From positions 283,050 to 347,049 of the forward strand of contig JH720311.1 in NCBI GenBank assembly GCA_000231825.2: a DNA stretch of 64,000 bases, read 5' to 3'. Source of the stretch: Tetrahymena elliotti 4EA. Its lineage: Eukaryota > Ciliophora > Oligohymenophorea > Hymenostomatida > Tetrahymenidae. Of this stretch, positions 23,958-35,731 are shown piece by piece (position 1 is the first letter of the stretch; every line of letters begins with the position of its first letter). Made by a program: the position numbers and the translations under genes. The notes under the pieces were generated by a model that was not told where the DNA came from, ran no database searches, and saw only the letters and a program-made list of their open reading frames with translations.

Positions 23958-26900
23958 CTGTTTTAGTAATATAATTTTTAATCAATAGTTAAATCCATTA
24001 AAAAAAAACACTAAGAAAAATTAAATTAAAATAAATAAATAAATAAAAAGTAAACTAATAATTTATTTAACTCTATTTATTAGTCAATTTATAATAAAAG
24101 AATAAAAAATATTTTTTGAAGAATAATATGTTAGATATTCTGTCAATCAATCAATATTGAATAATAAAAAAAATCAATTTGCGAGTTATTTTATTTTTCT
24201 TCAATCTTATTAAACTTAGTTTTAATTTTTGTTTATTGGAGCAAAATTAGCTGAGTTTTTGTGTACTGAGATACACTTTTTCTTATTTTTTCTGTCATTT
24301 TCGTTTACTTGAAGACTTCTAATCGAAAAAAAATATTAAAATCTTCAAAAAAACTTATTTGTAATTAAAAAGAACTAAATATCTTTTTTAAGTTTTTTCA
24401 GGAATTCTAAATAAAAAATTTTGTAATCTTGAATTGCTTGCTAAAAAGATTTTTGAGGCTATTAAAAGCAAGAAAGCTTTTTGTTTCAAGCTAGACCTTA
24501 AAAACTTAAACACCGTTTAAGCAGGTAATTGAGATCAAAAAGGAACTCGAATCCAAACTAATAATTAACCAAACTCAATTGGCATTAAATTAAGATGGAT
24601 AAAATTTTTTAATTTTTAACTTACACACACTTTTGTTGAGAGCAAATTTAATTAAAATTTATGTTTGGTGATTTCTCAAAAAGAAAATTAATTTTTTATT
24701 TTAGTTGAAATTTAACTTAATAAAAGAAGGAAATTGATAATTTTAACAGTAATTAATTCATCTAAAAATTATTTAAAAGATTAAAAAGAAGAAATGGTTA
24801 AAAGGCTTATCTGAAAAAATTAAAAAATGTTTACAAAGTCTTTAGCATCAGTAAAGAAGGTTTCGTGAGTAAGCTGCTCACTCCTTGGCAAATTGAAAAT
24901 TGGGGATCTTTATTTTTTGAGGGATTTGACGATAATAAGATTATTATTAAGCTAACTTTATATGTTATTCATAATATGGCCTGTTTTGTGTTATTAATAC
25001 ATTTGAACAGCAGGTTTTTCTGAATCATCCACATCTTAATTCATTTTTCTTTAAATAAAATCTAAAAATTTCTATTTCTTTTGAGATTGTTGGAGTTTCT
25101 AGCCTACTGATGTAGGAGAATTCGATATTAAACTATTGAAATTCACTTGAGGAGCAATCTGGTTCGCTTTTGGCTTGGATTAGCTTCTATTACTATCAAT
25201 TGCTTTGTCTTGATTCAAGGATTTTATTTGACGATTATTAATTTCTAATTTTTACTACTTCTTATTTTCAAGGCTTTTAATATCATTTTAGTGATTTTCA
25301 CTAGAATTGCTACTAATTACTGGCTGACTCTCAGATTAACTCAAAGAATTAGATTCATCATACTGTTAAAACTAAATCTTTAAGTGTTTATACTCTTTGA
25401 GCAGATCATCTTTTATTTCATATTATTCGTCGTCATTATTGCCAAAATCAAAAACTTATTGACTATCTTTCACAAGATCTAAATTTTCTTCTTCTCCTAA
25501 AGATCTTCTTTTTGCTTTATGATTTTAAGGATTATTGAAGAACTTAAGGCGTTTCATCAATGTTAAATATCTCTCGTTTTAAATATCTTTTAATTTTTAA
25601 TACCATTCAGGAAAAGCTTTAGAAATAATTTCAAAATCTTAAAAGCTCAACCTTCCGACTTTGCAAATTTTGCTATTTGAAAAAGAAAATATTTATTTTA
25701 AAATATTTTTAACACAATGTGATAGATCTTACGAAGTTTTGACATAGGCTGGCTGTTTGATTCTGCTTGGAATGTTATTTAATATACCTCCAAAGAAATC
25801 TCCTGTTTCTAATGACAACATTTTATATAACTCAAAATTATAACATTCAACTTAACCTTCTAAAATAATAAACACATCTTTACACTCTTCTCCAGCTACT
25901 ATAATAACCTCATTAGGCATAAATATTTCAAATGTCAAAAATCTAAAAATAGACAGCTTCACTTATTCATTTCTCCATTTGGGTCCAATGTTAAAGAATA
26001 TAGAGTATTTTATAAGTTTAGGATACATATACTCAATAATATCTGCTCTCAAATCAATAGGAAATTCTTTTAGAAATTTATTTTCATCCATTCCCATCAT
26101 TGTTTCCCAAATATAACTAAAATAAATCTTTAAAAAATGAAAATTAAAATTTAGAAGGGACAAGAAAGAAGCTTGCTTACTTCTACAAGTGGCTTAAACT
26201 GCTTAAGATCCATTTTCTTGATAAAAGCTACAACTAATCTGTACCTCATGAGAAAATCTCTCTTTAAAGACGAAGAAATTATTTTAATGAGAGAAGATAT
26301 GCTAGCAAAGAAGCTTATTGAAAAGACAATTACGCAAAGGAAAATAATACAAGAATATATTTCTTCTCTGGTGTTGACTGCTGAAGAATCTCCTGTCGTT
26401 GTATGAGTCATTATTTAAAATGACCAACTTAATGCATTCAAATAGAGAGAAAAATCAGATATCTAAAAATCTTGAAGAACTGCTTCGTTAACCTATGTCG
26501 TAGAGATTCTTACAAACCAGCTCTTTTTCCAATCTGTCTCTTGCTTACCAATAACAATCTATTTAAAGCAATAGTTTTATTAATATTTTATTTGATTTTA
26601 ATTAAATTTACCCATAAGCAAGCGTTCAAGTGGTTTAAGAAGGCAATAATCATAAATTTATTTATGATTTCAATGTAAACTTGCTGATTTTAATCATAGT
26701 AGCGGATGGAATAATAAATATTATATATGTTTAAAACTCTGTTAAGAGACAGGACTATGAGAAAGAAATTATTTCTTGACTCATCGACTGAGGTTAAATC
26801 AAAAAGTAAGCTAAAAGGTATGGCGACAAAAATATTAATTAACAATTTTTTCTAAAATACCTTTTTAACAGCTAGATATTAGTCATAAATATCAATTATG

Positions 26901-29900
26901 AGTTTTCCCTGCTTCTTTTTCTTCATTTTTTTAAGCTCTAATTAAAAGTTGAAAAAAATTATATAGATTGACAAGATATGAATACAGTTGAATAAATTCT
27001 AAAAATAGATGAATAATATGCATTTTAAGAGTAAAGAGCTTTTTAAAAAACAATAAAAAAGAATGCATGGAAGGAGAGTACAGATTATTAATAAGCAAGC
27101 TATTTAAAATATTTTTTATAAAGAATTCACAAAAATTTTTTAATGATTTCTCTAAGTATTAATTGAAAGATTAAGAGGGTAGATAGATATTCAGGATTTT
27201 TGAGCAAGTAAAGAAAGCTTAAAAAATAATTATTTGGGATTAGTCGTAAATCCAAGCACCTATTATAAGCTTTCATTCACTTTTATTTGACAAATATTTC
27301 CTCTCCTCTTTCAAAGAATAAATGGAAAATTGGAAATGAAAAAATATTAAAAATTACTTAATGAAAATCTTCTGAATTCTTGGAAAGTAAAGGAAATGAG
27401 TACAAGTGTGCTAAGTATTTCAATAATGAGAAGAGGTATATTTTATTTAAAACAAAAGAAGCTTTCAAATGCGATGTTGAGAGGAGTGATAAAACTACTA
27501 TAAACAGATACTAATACCATGATAAAAGAATGTCTTTTTAGTATAAGAAAATTAAAGGATTTTTTGAAGCCATTTCCTGGAAAGGAGGTGTAAAATATCA
27601 GAGAAGATGTTTTTAAGTTGGTTTCCGATTTTCCTATTTTATGTACTTCCCCTTAAACGCTTGATAGTGAAGAGGAGTTATCTAAATCAGATGAATCTTC
27701 TAAAATTCTATCTTCTTTAATTAATAAAGGCGAAATTTTATCTGATTGGTTCCTGTTATTATTTTTATTTTTTTTACTATCTAGCTGCCCATTCTCCAAA
27801 ACATTATCTTGATTAAAAACTTAAATTATCTCATCAACTGACTAACTTTTCCTTTTGATAAAGAATCTTTTGTTTTGGCTTTAAGAAATATTTTTCTTAA
27901 ATATTGAGGGAGAATCGATTTCTCTTTTATCTTAAATAGATAGTTCCTTATCCTTTGACTGCTTTAAAATAACTTCTAATTAACTTTCATAATTATCACT
28001 GCTAAAAGAATGATTTCTTATTGATTACTATTAGTTAGGTTCTTCATCAGATTTTCTGCATGATTATTAATCCAAACATCTCTGTTCAGATTAAATTATT
28101 TTAACATTATATTCCTCATTTTTTTTGTAATCTTGATGACATAATTCCTTATTATCATTGAATAATTAAGATTAAATTGCTTTCTTACCTCCATTGTTAA
28201 TCTTATAATGATTGATGCAACTCTCAATGGTTTATTAATTAACATCAAATTTACTTTCTTCATTTAATCCTTACAAACGTTATGTCACCAATTACAATTT
28301 ATTCTATTCATCGCAGTCCTATTCAGAATTTTCAACTTCATGATTTTCCTTTCTTTATGACGATTAATCTCCATACCTCTTTCTCTAATTTTCATTTTTA
28401 TCAATCAAATTAATCTTCCTCTGAGAATTCATATTTTGCTCCTAAAATCTCAATTACTCCTAATCACTAATTTAGTTATCATTCTTTTAAATAATTATTT
28501 GTGTTGTCTTTGATTAAGACTCTTCAGCATTAACCTAATTTGTAATACTTTTTGATTAATCTCTAATAATACTATCTTTCAAATCAAGACTATAATCATC
28601 CTAGATATTCTATTAATTATCTCTCTTCCGAGCCATAGTTGTTTTCTATTTTTTTCTTTTCTAGATAAATACATTTTCATCTTAATCCTAATTATAATCA
28701 GCCATATTATAATCATCTTCTTTTTTATTTTTATTATTACCGTTTGCATCATCATCATCATCATCATGGTTGTTGTTGATGCAGCTATTTTTTATTTGTG
28801 ATTAAGTTTTATCTTAGTCTTGCTCATTAAATATGTTTTTCTTTGAATCTCTTGTGATCAAAAGCTAACTTTATTATTTTTCATATTAATGCTAAACCGA
28901 TGAAGACATATGTTAATAAGTCTTTAATTATATTTCATTTTCATTCTCTACATCTTCTTAATCTTTTTCTTAACCAAATTATTAATTGCTTTAACCATTT
29001 ATATTTTCAGTATTTTAATCACTTTTTTTCTTATTTAAATTGAGTGAATCTATTTAGTCTTCAAGAGATGCTATGTTATTTTCTTTTTGAGTAGATGATT
29101 GAAGGACTAACAAATTTTATTTGGATTATTAAGATAATTAATTTTAATCACCAAATATTTTCTTATTATTTTCATCACTAAAAATATTTTAATCTTACTG
29201 CTAATAGGGAGAAATAATTTCATCCTGATTTGTACCTTAATTTTTATTCTTTGAAAAGTAATTTCTTTTCTAATCTGGTTTTCTTAAAAAAATTGATTTT
29301 TAGTCTTCATTCTTTTTTGATTTAACACTCGGATTCATTTTCTTATCTTCTTCTAATGAACTATCATTTTCTTATTTAAGCTTTAAACTCTTATGAGATC
29401 TCTACTTCATTTTCTCTTTTGTGTTCAATTTCCTTTAATCAGCCAACTATTAAATGATCTAAAAAATTTCAGGATACATATTACAAACATACTTAAAATC
29501 TTTGATATCCAAACTCGCTAAATGTAAGTTGGTCTTAGCTACAACTGAAGCCCCTCTGACATTTATTTTCAAATCTATAATAGCCATTTCACCAAAATAG
29601 TCTCCCTCCTTAAGCTAAGCCAATATAATGGGTGGTTTTATATAAAATTCATCCTCTATCATAACAGTTGCTTAACCCTCAATAATAAAGTACATCTCTG
29701 TAGCGATTTCTCCTTTTTTAAACACATATTCATCTTTTGGAATAATTTTTTATTTCATCATCCTCATCAAAGACAAAACCACTCCTGAATCTTTAGCTTG
29801 GTTTGTTTGGATCTTCTACAGGACACTAAATTTAATTATCGTAAAAGCTTTAAAATATTTCTATTAAAACAGCATATTTAGCGCTTTGAATAAAAAAGTT

Positions 29901-32900
29901 AAATTATTTTTATTTGCATCATTAAATACTTATTATTTTAGTTTCTTTTAAAAAAAAAAATATATAAATTAAGAAATAAGTTGATTAGCTCGAATAAAAA
30001 ATTGCATGAATAATTGTTTCATTTTTTTTATTTAAATTTTTAAGTAGAATTCGTTTTACAAATTATTTCACCAACTGACTGACTGCTCTTTGATAAGTTG
30101 TAGTCGATCTAGTCAGTTGATTTATTTTATCTAAAAAATAGAGCTTTAATTATCAGTCATACATGACAGATAGTTTGTTCATCAAAAAAAAAATGAATTT
30201 TTTATGCAAATTTTTTTAGTTTAACTTTAATCTTCACCAGAAATTCATAATTAGATTTTTTCTTTGGTTTGATTTCATTAAGCTTCTCAAAAAAGTTTAA
30301 TGAAAAGAAAAAAAATTGGATTTAAAATTAATAGAACAATAATTACTTTTAGAAAAGCTGCAGAATAATTTCATTTTAGACTGTGTTTGGAAGTTCAGAT
30401 AAAATTTCTTCATCATTAATTCCTTTGAATTTTATGTTTTGAAAATCATAAAATTTATAAATTCTGTTGCTAATTTGGTGAGGGAATTTCTTGAAATTAA
30501 GGAAGCCTCTTATTGATTCTATTTTAGATTTAGCTTCATTAGACAATGTTTTATTCATTTTCTCTGAATTAAGAGCTTGGGCAATAAAAAAAATTGTAAT
30601 AATTCTGGAACAAAGTAAAACTAAAGTTTGGACACATCTTTCGACTTGAGACATTCCTTAGATTGTACCAAAGCACCCTTATGAAGTGAGATTCAAGGAA
30701 TAATACAAGAATTCAATATATTTAACCCAGAATGACTTTAAATATTATAAAAATAAATGTTTTTTTAGAAATAGAGTAGAAAATTTACTTATTCAGCAAG
30801 AGGAGTTCTTGAAGGAATAGCTTGAGAATCAAAACGGGTAAATAAATTATGAGAAACTCTTCCTAATTCATTGACAGCAATTATATAGAAAAGGCAAGCA
30901 CAGAGATGACTAATATATGCCATAACGAGAAAAAATTTAAGAAATAGAAATGCTTTCTCAAATTATACTCTACTATATAAAGAATTATAAAATTGACTTA
31001 CTCTATAGATTCTAGCGAGTCTTAACAATCTTGTTATTCTGCATAAAATAGGATGAACATGAAGTAAAGAGAGCATTACATCTAACGGAAATGTTGATAG
31101 CATATCTACTATGAACAAATTTTTTTTAAAGTATTTATCTACTGCTCTTTTGTAACTAAAATTATTTTAATTACTTTATGACTTATTTGTATCAACAAAA
31201 TCTTTATTAGAATGTTTATTTTTAACTTATGAATTCAATTATTTCTTTGCTTAATCAGCATTTTATGAAGGCGCTTCTATAGATTTGTATTAATTAGTTT
31301 AAATAAAGCTTTTTTAATATCCTTTTTCTTTCTCATTTAAAGAAGAAGTGTTAGCGAAAAAAATAATATCCAAAAAGTATAAAGTAAAACTTAAATATTC
31401 AAATGTAATGTATCCTCCTTCAAGATCTACTGAATAAGCTATTGAAAGAGGAACATACATTAAATTATATGCAAGCACAAAAAACATTATGCCTTTCCAT
31501 ACATTCTAAAATGATCTCTTATTTGCTATATTATAAATCACGTTAAATGCTCCTTATCTCTTCTTATTAGCAATCTCTAATCTTTCCAATTAATTTGTTT
31601 GCTATTTTTGTTAATTAAAATAATCTGCGTTTCCCTGATTCTTTTCAATATCATTTAAATTGTTGTTGTTGTTGTTGTTGTTATTGCTATTATTTGGTAT
31701 AGCGTTATCAGAGTTTTATAACAAAGGTTTACTGTTTAGTGTATGTTCTCCCATTACTTTATTATTGTTATTGATATTACTATTAATGTTTTCGTGCATT
31801 GATAAGTCAACAATTTATTGTTTATTATTTATATTGACATTAATTTATTATTTATTGACATTCTCAATTTAAATTACATTTTATTCTTAGCTGTTATGAT
31901 TTTTATTATTATGATTATTTTTAATAAATAAGCTCACTCCAGAAATATCATAACTATCTTCTCTTTTTTTCTCTTCAAACTCAACTTTTTCAATTATTTT
32001 GTCTGAAGGTAAATCTGAAGCTTTTGTAGTAAGCAGCCTTTATTTGCTTACTTTTATTAAATGATTCTTTTAATCAGGAAACTATTGCATAATTAAATTA
32101 AAATGTTCTTTATTAAGGCACATGAAGATGCAATCTTCAATGGCTTATACAATACATGTCCTTTTTCCTGTAATTAATAAGCCTATTTCTCCAAAATAAG
32201 AACCTTCTTCTTATATAGCAATTACCCTAGAGTTGCATTCTGTAATGATTTATACCTTTCCCTTCTTGATAAAATACATTTCATTTGCTATTTCACCATA
32301 CCAAATAACTATATCTCCCTTCATACAAATCTTAGGATAAAAATATTTCATAGTCTCAAGAATAAAATCTGGAGATCCTAAATTAAGGAGCTTGACATTC
32401 TTTATGAGGTCCTAATTTAAATGCAGTTTCAATTCAACCTAAAGACTCATGGGAAGTTAAATTATGTCTAATTAGTTTTTATCTTTTAAGTTAATTTATT
32501 AAAAAAATAAACAAAATAATTATATTATCTTGAGCATTAATATATTTTTCAGCATTATTTTTATTTAATTCAGTAAAAAAGATGAAATAAAAAATTAGAT
32601 TTTTGAATGGAAAAAATCTTTTAGTTATAGATTCAAATCTACACTTATTTATGTCTGGATGTTTAGAAATAGATATTAAAAAAACTTATCTTCCTAATAA
32701 TCGTGCTTGTTAGTTTGTCAATGATAGTGAATTAATTAATTTAATAAACAAATAAAATTTAACGTAAAACAGTTAATTTTTGGATGGAAGGGAATAATAA
32801 AATTGAAATTATGAATAAAAATCAAATAAATAAGAGTGAAATTAATTAAAGTCTCTAAAATAAAAAAATTAAAGCATCGATAATTATTTAATAATAAATT

Positions 32901-34507
32901 TACAATCATTTTTGCTCTATAGAATTCTATTAAAATAATTGTTGATGTTCTTAAAAATCATTCCTTTTAGGTTTTTATATCTACAAAATTTTCTCGTTTT
33001 CTCTTGGCTGTTTCTATTTTTTTTAAAATAATATTTATTCATTAATTCTCAACATTTATTTATTTCAAATATTTAAAAAAAAAAACCGAAAATACTTTCT
33101 TAAATATTTAATTTATTTTTATAAAAATATTTCATGCAACTTAATGAATAAAGTTTTTATCAAGCTAGTTCTACTGCGTAGATTTTCTTTATACCTTTTT
33201 TAATTTTTATAGAATATGTATAGCAAAGTATTTTGTTGAAACTAATGTATAACAAGAGGATTGGTAGATATATTTAGATAGATCTTAGTGGGGAAATTGA
33301 TTAAGTAAGATACATAGGGAGGACTTTTTGGAAAGTGTTAAATTAATTTGTATGGAAAGTAGATGTATCTAGATAATTTACCTTTATTTGTATTCTTAAA
33401 AATTAGAGTAGTAAAGTAATGTGTCGAAATTAGCATAGATTGTACCTAAGACAAATGTGCCTACACCCATCATTAATACCGAGAGAGTAATTTCCATTTT
33501 AGTACCTGGAACGACTTCATTAGTTGAATTACCACTAATTACTTCAATGGCATATTAAATAGATAAAATATATCTGTTGGCGATGTTATAATCTCCACTT
33601 TCGTCTAAATTTTAAAAATAATAACCATCAATAGCTTATGTGGTTTTTTCTATTTTATTAACAAAAGTCCAAGAGCATGCTATGTAGTGTATTAACATGA
33701 AAAACATTAAACAGGTTTTAATAAATTTAATATAAATGATTTTCCTGAATTATGTATAGATAAAGATAAACTCAAGTTTCTAAAAGAAATTCCATAGGTC
33801 CAAGACCTTAATGATATTTAAGGCAAATAGATAACTGAGATAGTCTTCAAGTTATAAGTTTTATTCATTAATAATATTTGTGTTGGTCTTGATGATCTTC
33901 AAAATAGTTGCTTAGGGAATAGCAGATATGACATATAATACATTAAATAAGGTTTGTACAGTAACTTCATTCAGTATGAAATTAGTAAAAAAGAATTTAT
34001 TTTTCCTTGCATACTTTGAAAAAGCGATTCTGAGAATAATATCAACAATTACAAACATTTCAATAACTATTTCAATCGACAAGTATGGTCCACTTGGATA
34101 TCCCAAATTACTCATCCAAAAAACTGATGACAGTAGCATATAAAGATGAAAAATGTTAATCAAAAGACACCAATAAAATGAAAAGGTGTTAAAATAATTT
34201 AATATGTTTTTTGTCTGATTCCTCTCAATTTGCATCGAAATATGTTCATCTATTTTTATTAAAAAATCTCATTTTTATTTATTCACTTGCTTCAAATCTA
34301 ATTAATTATAATCTCTATTTTGTCTAAATTAATTGTTGATGTAATTAGCATTTATCTTTCAAATAAAAACATACCTAAACCACTAAAACCGCTGTCCGTA
34401 CGAGCATCTTAGACGATAGAGAGCCTAGTTTTTAATGTTTTCTAGAATCTCCCATCTTTTCTTTGCTTAGTTTTCTTGTTGTAGTTGAAATTAAAAACCT
34501 CAATCAT
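21158..34507 (-). CDS. four-repeat cyclic-nucleotide-gated channel (single fused gene)
   Basis: About 3,300 residues with four CNG/HCN-type channel units in a row, each with six transmembrane segments, a C-linker and a cyclic-nucleotide-binding domain (cNBD). Exons: 34507-34375, 34249-33382, an unresolved piece within 33381-32490, about 32480-31002, 30956-30789, 30735-30347, 29825-27358, 26937-26612, 26558-26181, 26127-25733, 25672-24835, 23957-23044, 22970-22826, 22758-22359, 22289-21606, 21534-21158. Two exons each carry the cNBD of one repeat plus the first membrane segments of the next, so repeats 1-3 are certainly one protein. Joining repeat 4 rests on a phase-matched 877 bp intron. The alternative is that repeat 3 ends at TGA 24676 and repeat 4 is a separate gene starting near 24297. 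Asn/Gln-rich linkers separate the repeats. A covalent pseudo-tetramer is inferred, as in sea urchin sperm CNGK. Confidence 0.62.
24835..27640 (-). other. channel repeat 3 (TM + degenerate cNBD)
   Basis: S1 (SFIMVLVSVYSSFITPLNIAF) and S2 (LLIIEILSTLVLISFTF) lie in the same exon as the repeat-2 cNBD. The splice to 26937 restores the S2-S3 loop (KKKKQGKLIIDIYDQYL). S5 is IIAFLNHLNACLW. The pore loop reads LNALSWSFQIMTHTTTGDSS, a TTTGD filter. The C-linker has FLKEFPIDLRADIIEYMYP. The cNBD (26127-25640) keeps the fold, but the cassette is FFGGILNNIPSRIKQPAYVKT: Glu is replaced by Gly and the usual Arg position is lost, so it probably does not bind cNMP. A long Ser/Gln-rich tail follows. Confidence 0.8.
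29440..31600 (-). other. channel repeat 2 (TM + cNBD)
   Basis: S1 (FQNVWKGIMFFVLAYNLMYV) follows the repeat-1 cNBD and an Asn-rich linker in the same exon. S3 is LFIVDMLSTFPLDVML. S4 is the only one with a regular arginine ladder (CRITRLLRLARIYR). S5 contains AYISHLCACLFYIIAV. The pore loop is YYSLNLTSQGCFGTIQG, where the usual TTVGYGDI has become TSQGCFGTI. The C-linker ends in ELPNTVQNEIILQLF. The cNBD (29825-29440) has YFGEMAIIDLKINVRGASVVA, with Glu and Arg kept. Confidence 0.82.
32080..34507 (-). other. channel repeat 1 (TM + cNBD)
   Basis: Starts at ATG 34507 (MIEVFNFNYNKK). Membrane segments are in 34249-33382, including the S2-like IEIVIEMFVIVDIILRI. S4 is poor in arginine. The pore loop reads SIQYAIEVISGNSTNEV, with no GYG filter, followed by S6 LMMGVGTFVLGTIYANF. 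After an unresolved C-linker exon the cNBD (about 32440-32080) has LDIIQLPMSLQVELKLHLN, a GDIVIWYGEIANEMYFIKKG strand, and the phosphate-binding cassette SYFGEIGLLITGKRTCIVQA with both the Glu of FGE and the Arg present, so ligand binding is plausible. Confidence 0.8.
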
Positions 34508-35731
34508 ATAATTTAATTAAACGAAATATTAATAAATAAATGATCTTTGGCTATTAATATTATAAGCTTTTCTGATTGATTAATTAAATAACTCAATCAT
34601 TAAATGACTTATTCATTCATTTATTTATGTATTGGCACATTAACTATTCAGTTTACTTTTAATTTATTAAAGAGCCTTTTAAAAATGAAAAGAATATCTC
34701 TATTATTATTACTTTCAGAAACTAACGCTTTTGGAAGAATAACTTTTTACTACTTTTATACAGCCATGCCTAAAGAAACAAATATGAAACAATAGATATT
34801 CTTTATAAATCTATTATTTTATCAATATATTATTTTTCAACTAAAAATTTTAAAATATCACTTAAAACTAATGAAAAAAATAATAATTTGTTTTGAAGGA
34901 ATATTATTCATTATTGATATTATTTTGGTTTTCTTCTTTCATTAAAGAAACAAAAAAAAGTAAACATGAACAAACAATTTAAAAAAAGCATTTTTGATTC
35001 TAGAAATAAAAAATTTTTGGCCTCCTCACAAATTCTAAAAATAGAAAATTTAATAAAAATTAACAAGCAAACAAAGAAATTCTAAAGCATAAATTCTATT
35101 CAAAAAACCTTATAAAATTTATTAACCTGAATTAAAGTTTAATAAAAGTAAAATAGTCTGAGAAGTAAGCAAACTCTTCTCTCTTTTTCTATTTGATCTT
35201 TCAATAAGGAACTCTGAATAATTTCAATTTTCAATTATGTTTTTTAATTTCTAGTTTTATTTAAGCAGATGATCAATTAAACTAAATTTAGCTCAAATAA
35301 ACAAACAACACCCAAAAATCGTCTAAATAAATGTAATATTCATACTTTCAAACAAACTAAAAATCCTCTCAATTTCTTACATCAAACAAAAAGAAAAAAG
35401 TAAAAAAGAAATCAATTTTTTTTAATTAAATAAATTTTTGCAAAGAGAACAAACAATAGTAAAATTAACATTACTAATTGTTAAAATATTTAAACATAAA
35501 AAATACTAATTTTAAAGAGAGGAATTTTTAATTTTATTTAAAAATTTAGAAGTATTTACTCCAAAATATTCTAAAAATATAGAACAAAAATATTGTTTTT
35601 AAATTTATTTCAAGCAAAATAATTAAATCTAAAAAAAATAACAGAAAAATATACTAAACAGTTTAATATTATTAACTAAATTTTTTATTTTATAAGTGTT
35701 ATTAAGTTTAACAAAATCATAAATTAATCAA
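34508..35731. other. intergenic upstream of the channel gene
   Basis: AT-rich with A-runs. No gene seen. Expected to hold the promoter of the channel gene and the 3' flank of the oxidase gene. Confidence 0.5.

Noticed and set aside
24360..24680. Possible extra exon or gene fragment between channel repeats 3 and 4
   Set aside because: Frames on both strands are short and show no channel or other family features. Treated as intron or spacer.
27063..27666. Plus-strand frame with protein-like sequence between the channel repeats
   Set aside because: The opposite strand encodes S1-S2 of channel repeat 3 in an unbroken exon whose splice to 26937 restores the expected loop. The plus-strand frame also breaks at TGA twice.
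28579..28767. Frame starting with a run of methionines
   Set aside because: Shadow of a GAT (Asp) repeat in the Gln/Asn-rich linker of the channel gene, in the wrong frame.
31660..31872. Leu-rich plus-strand frame
   Set aside because: It is the complement of the AAC/AAT asparagine run in the linker between channel repeats 1 and 2.
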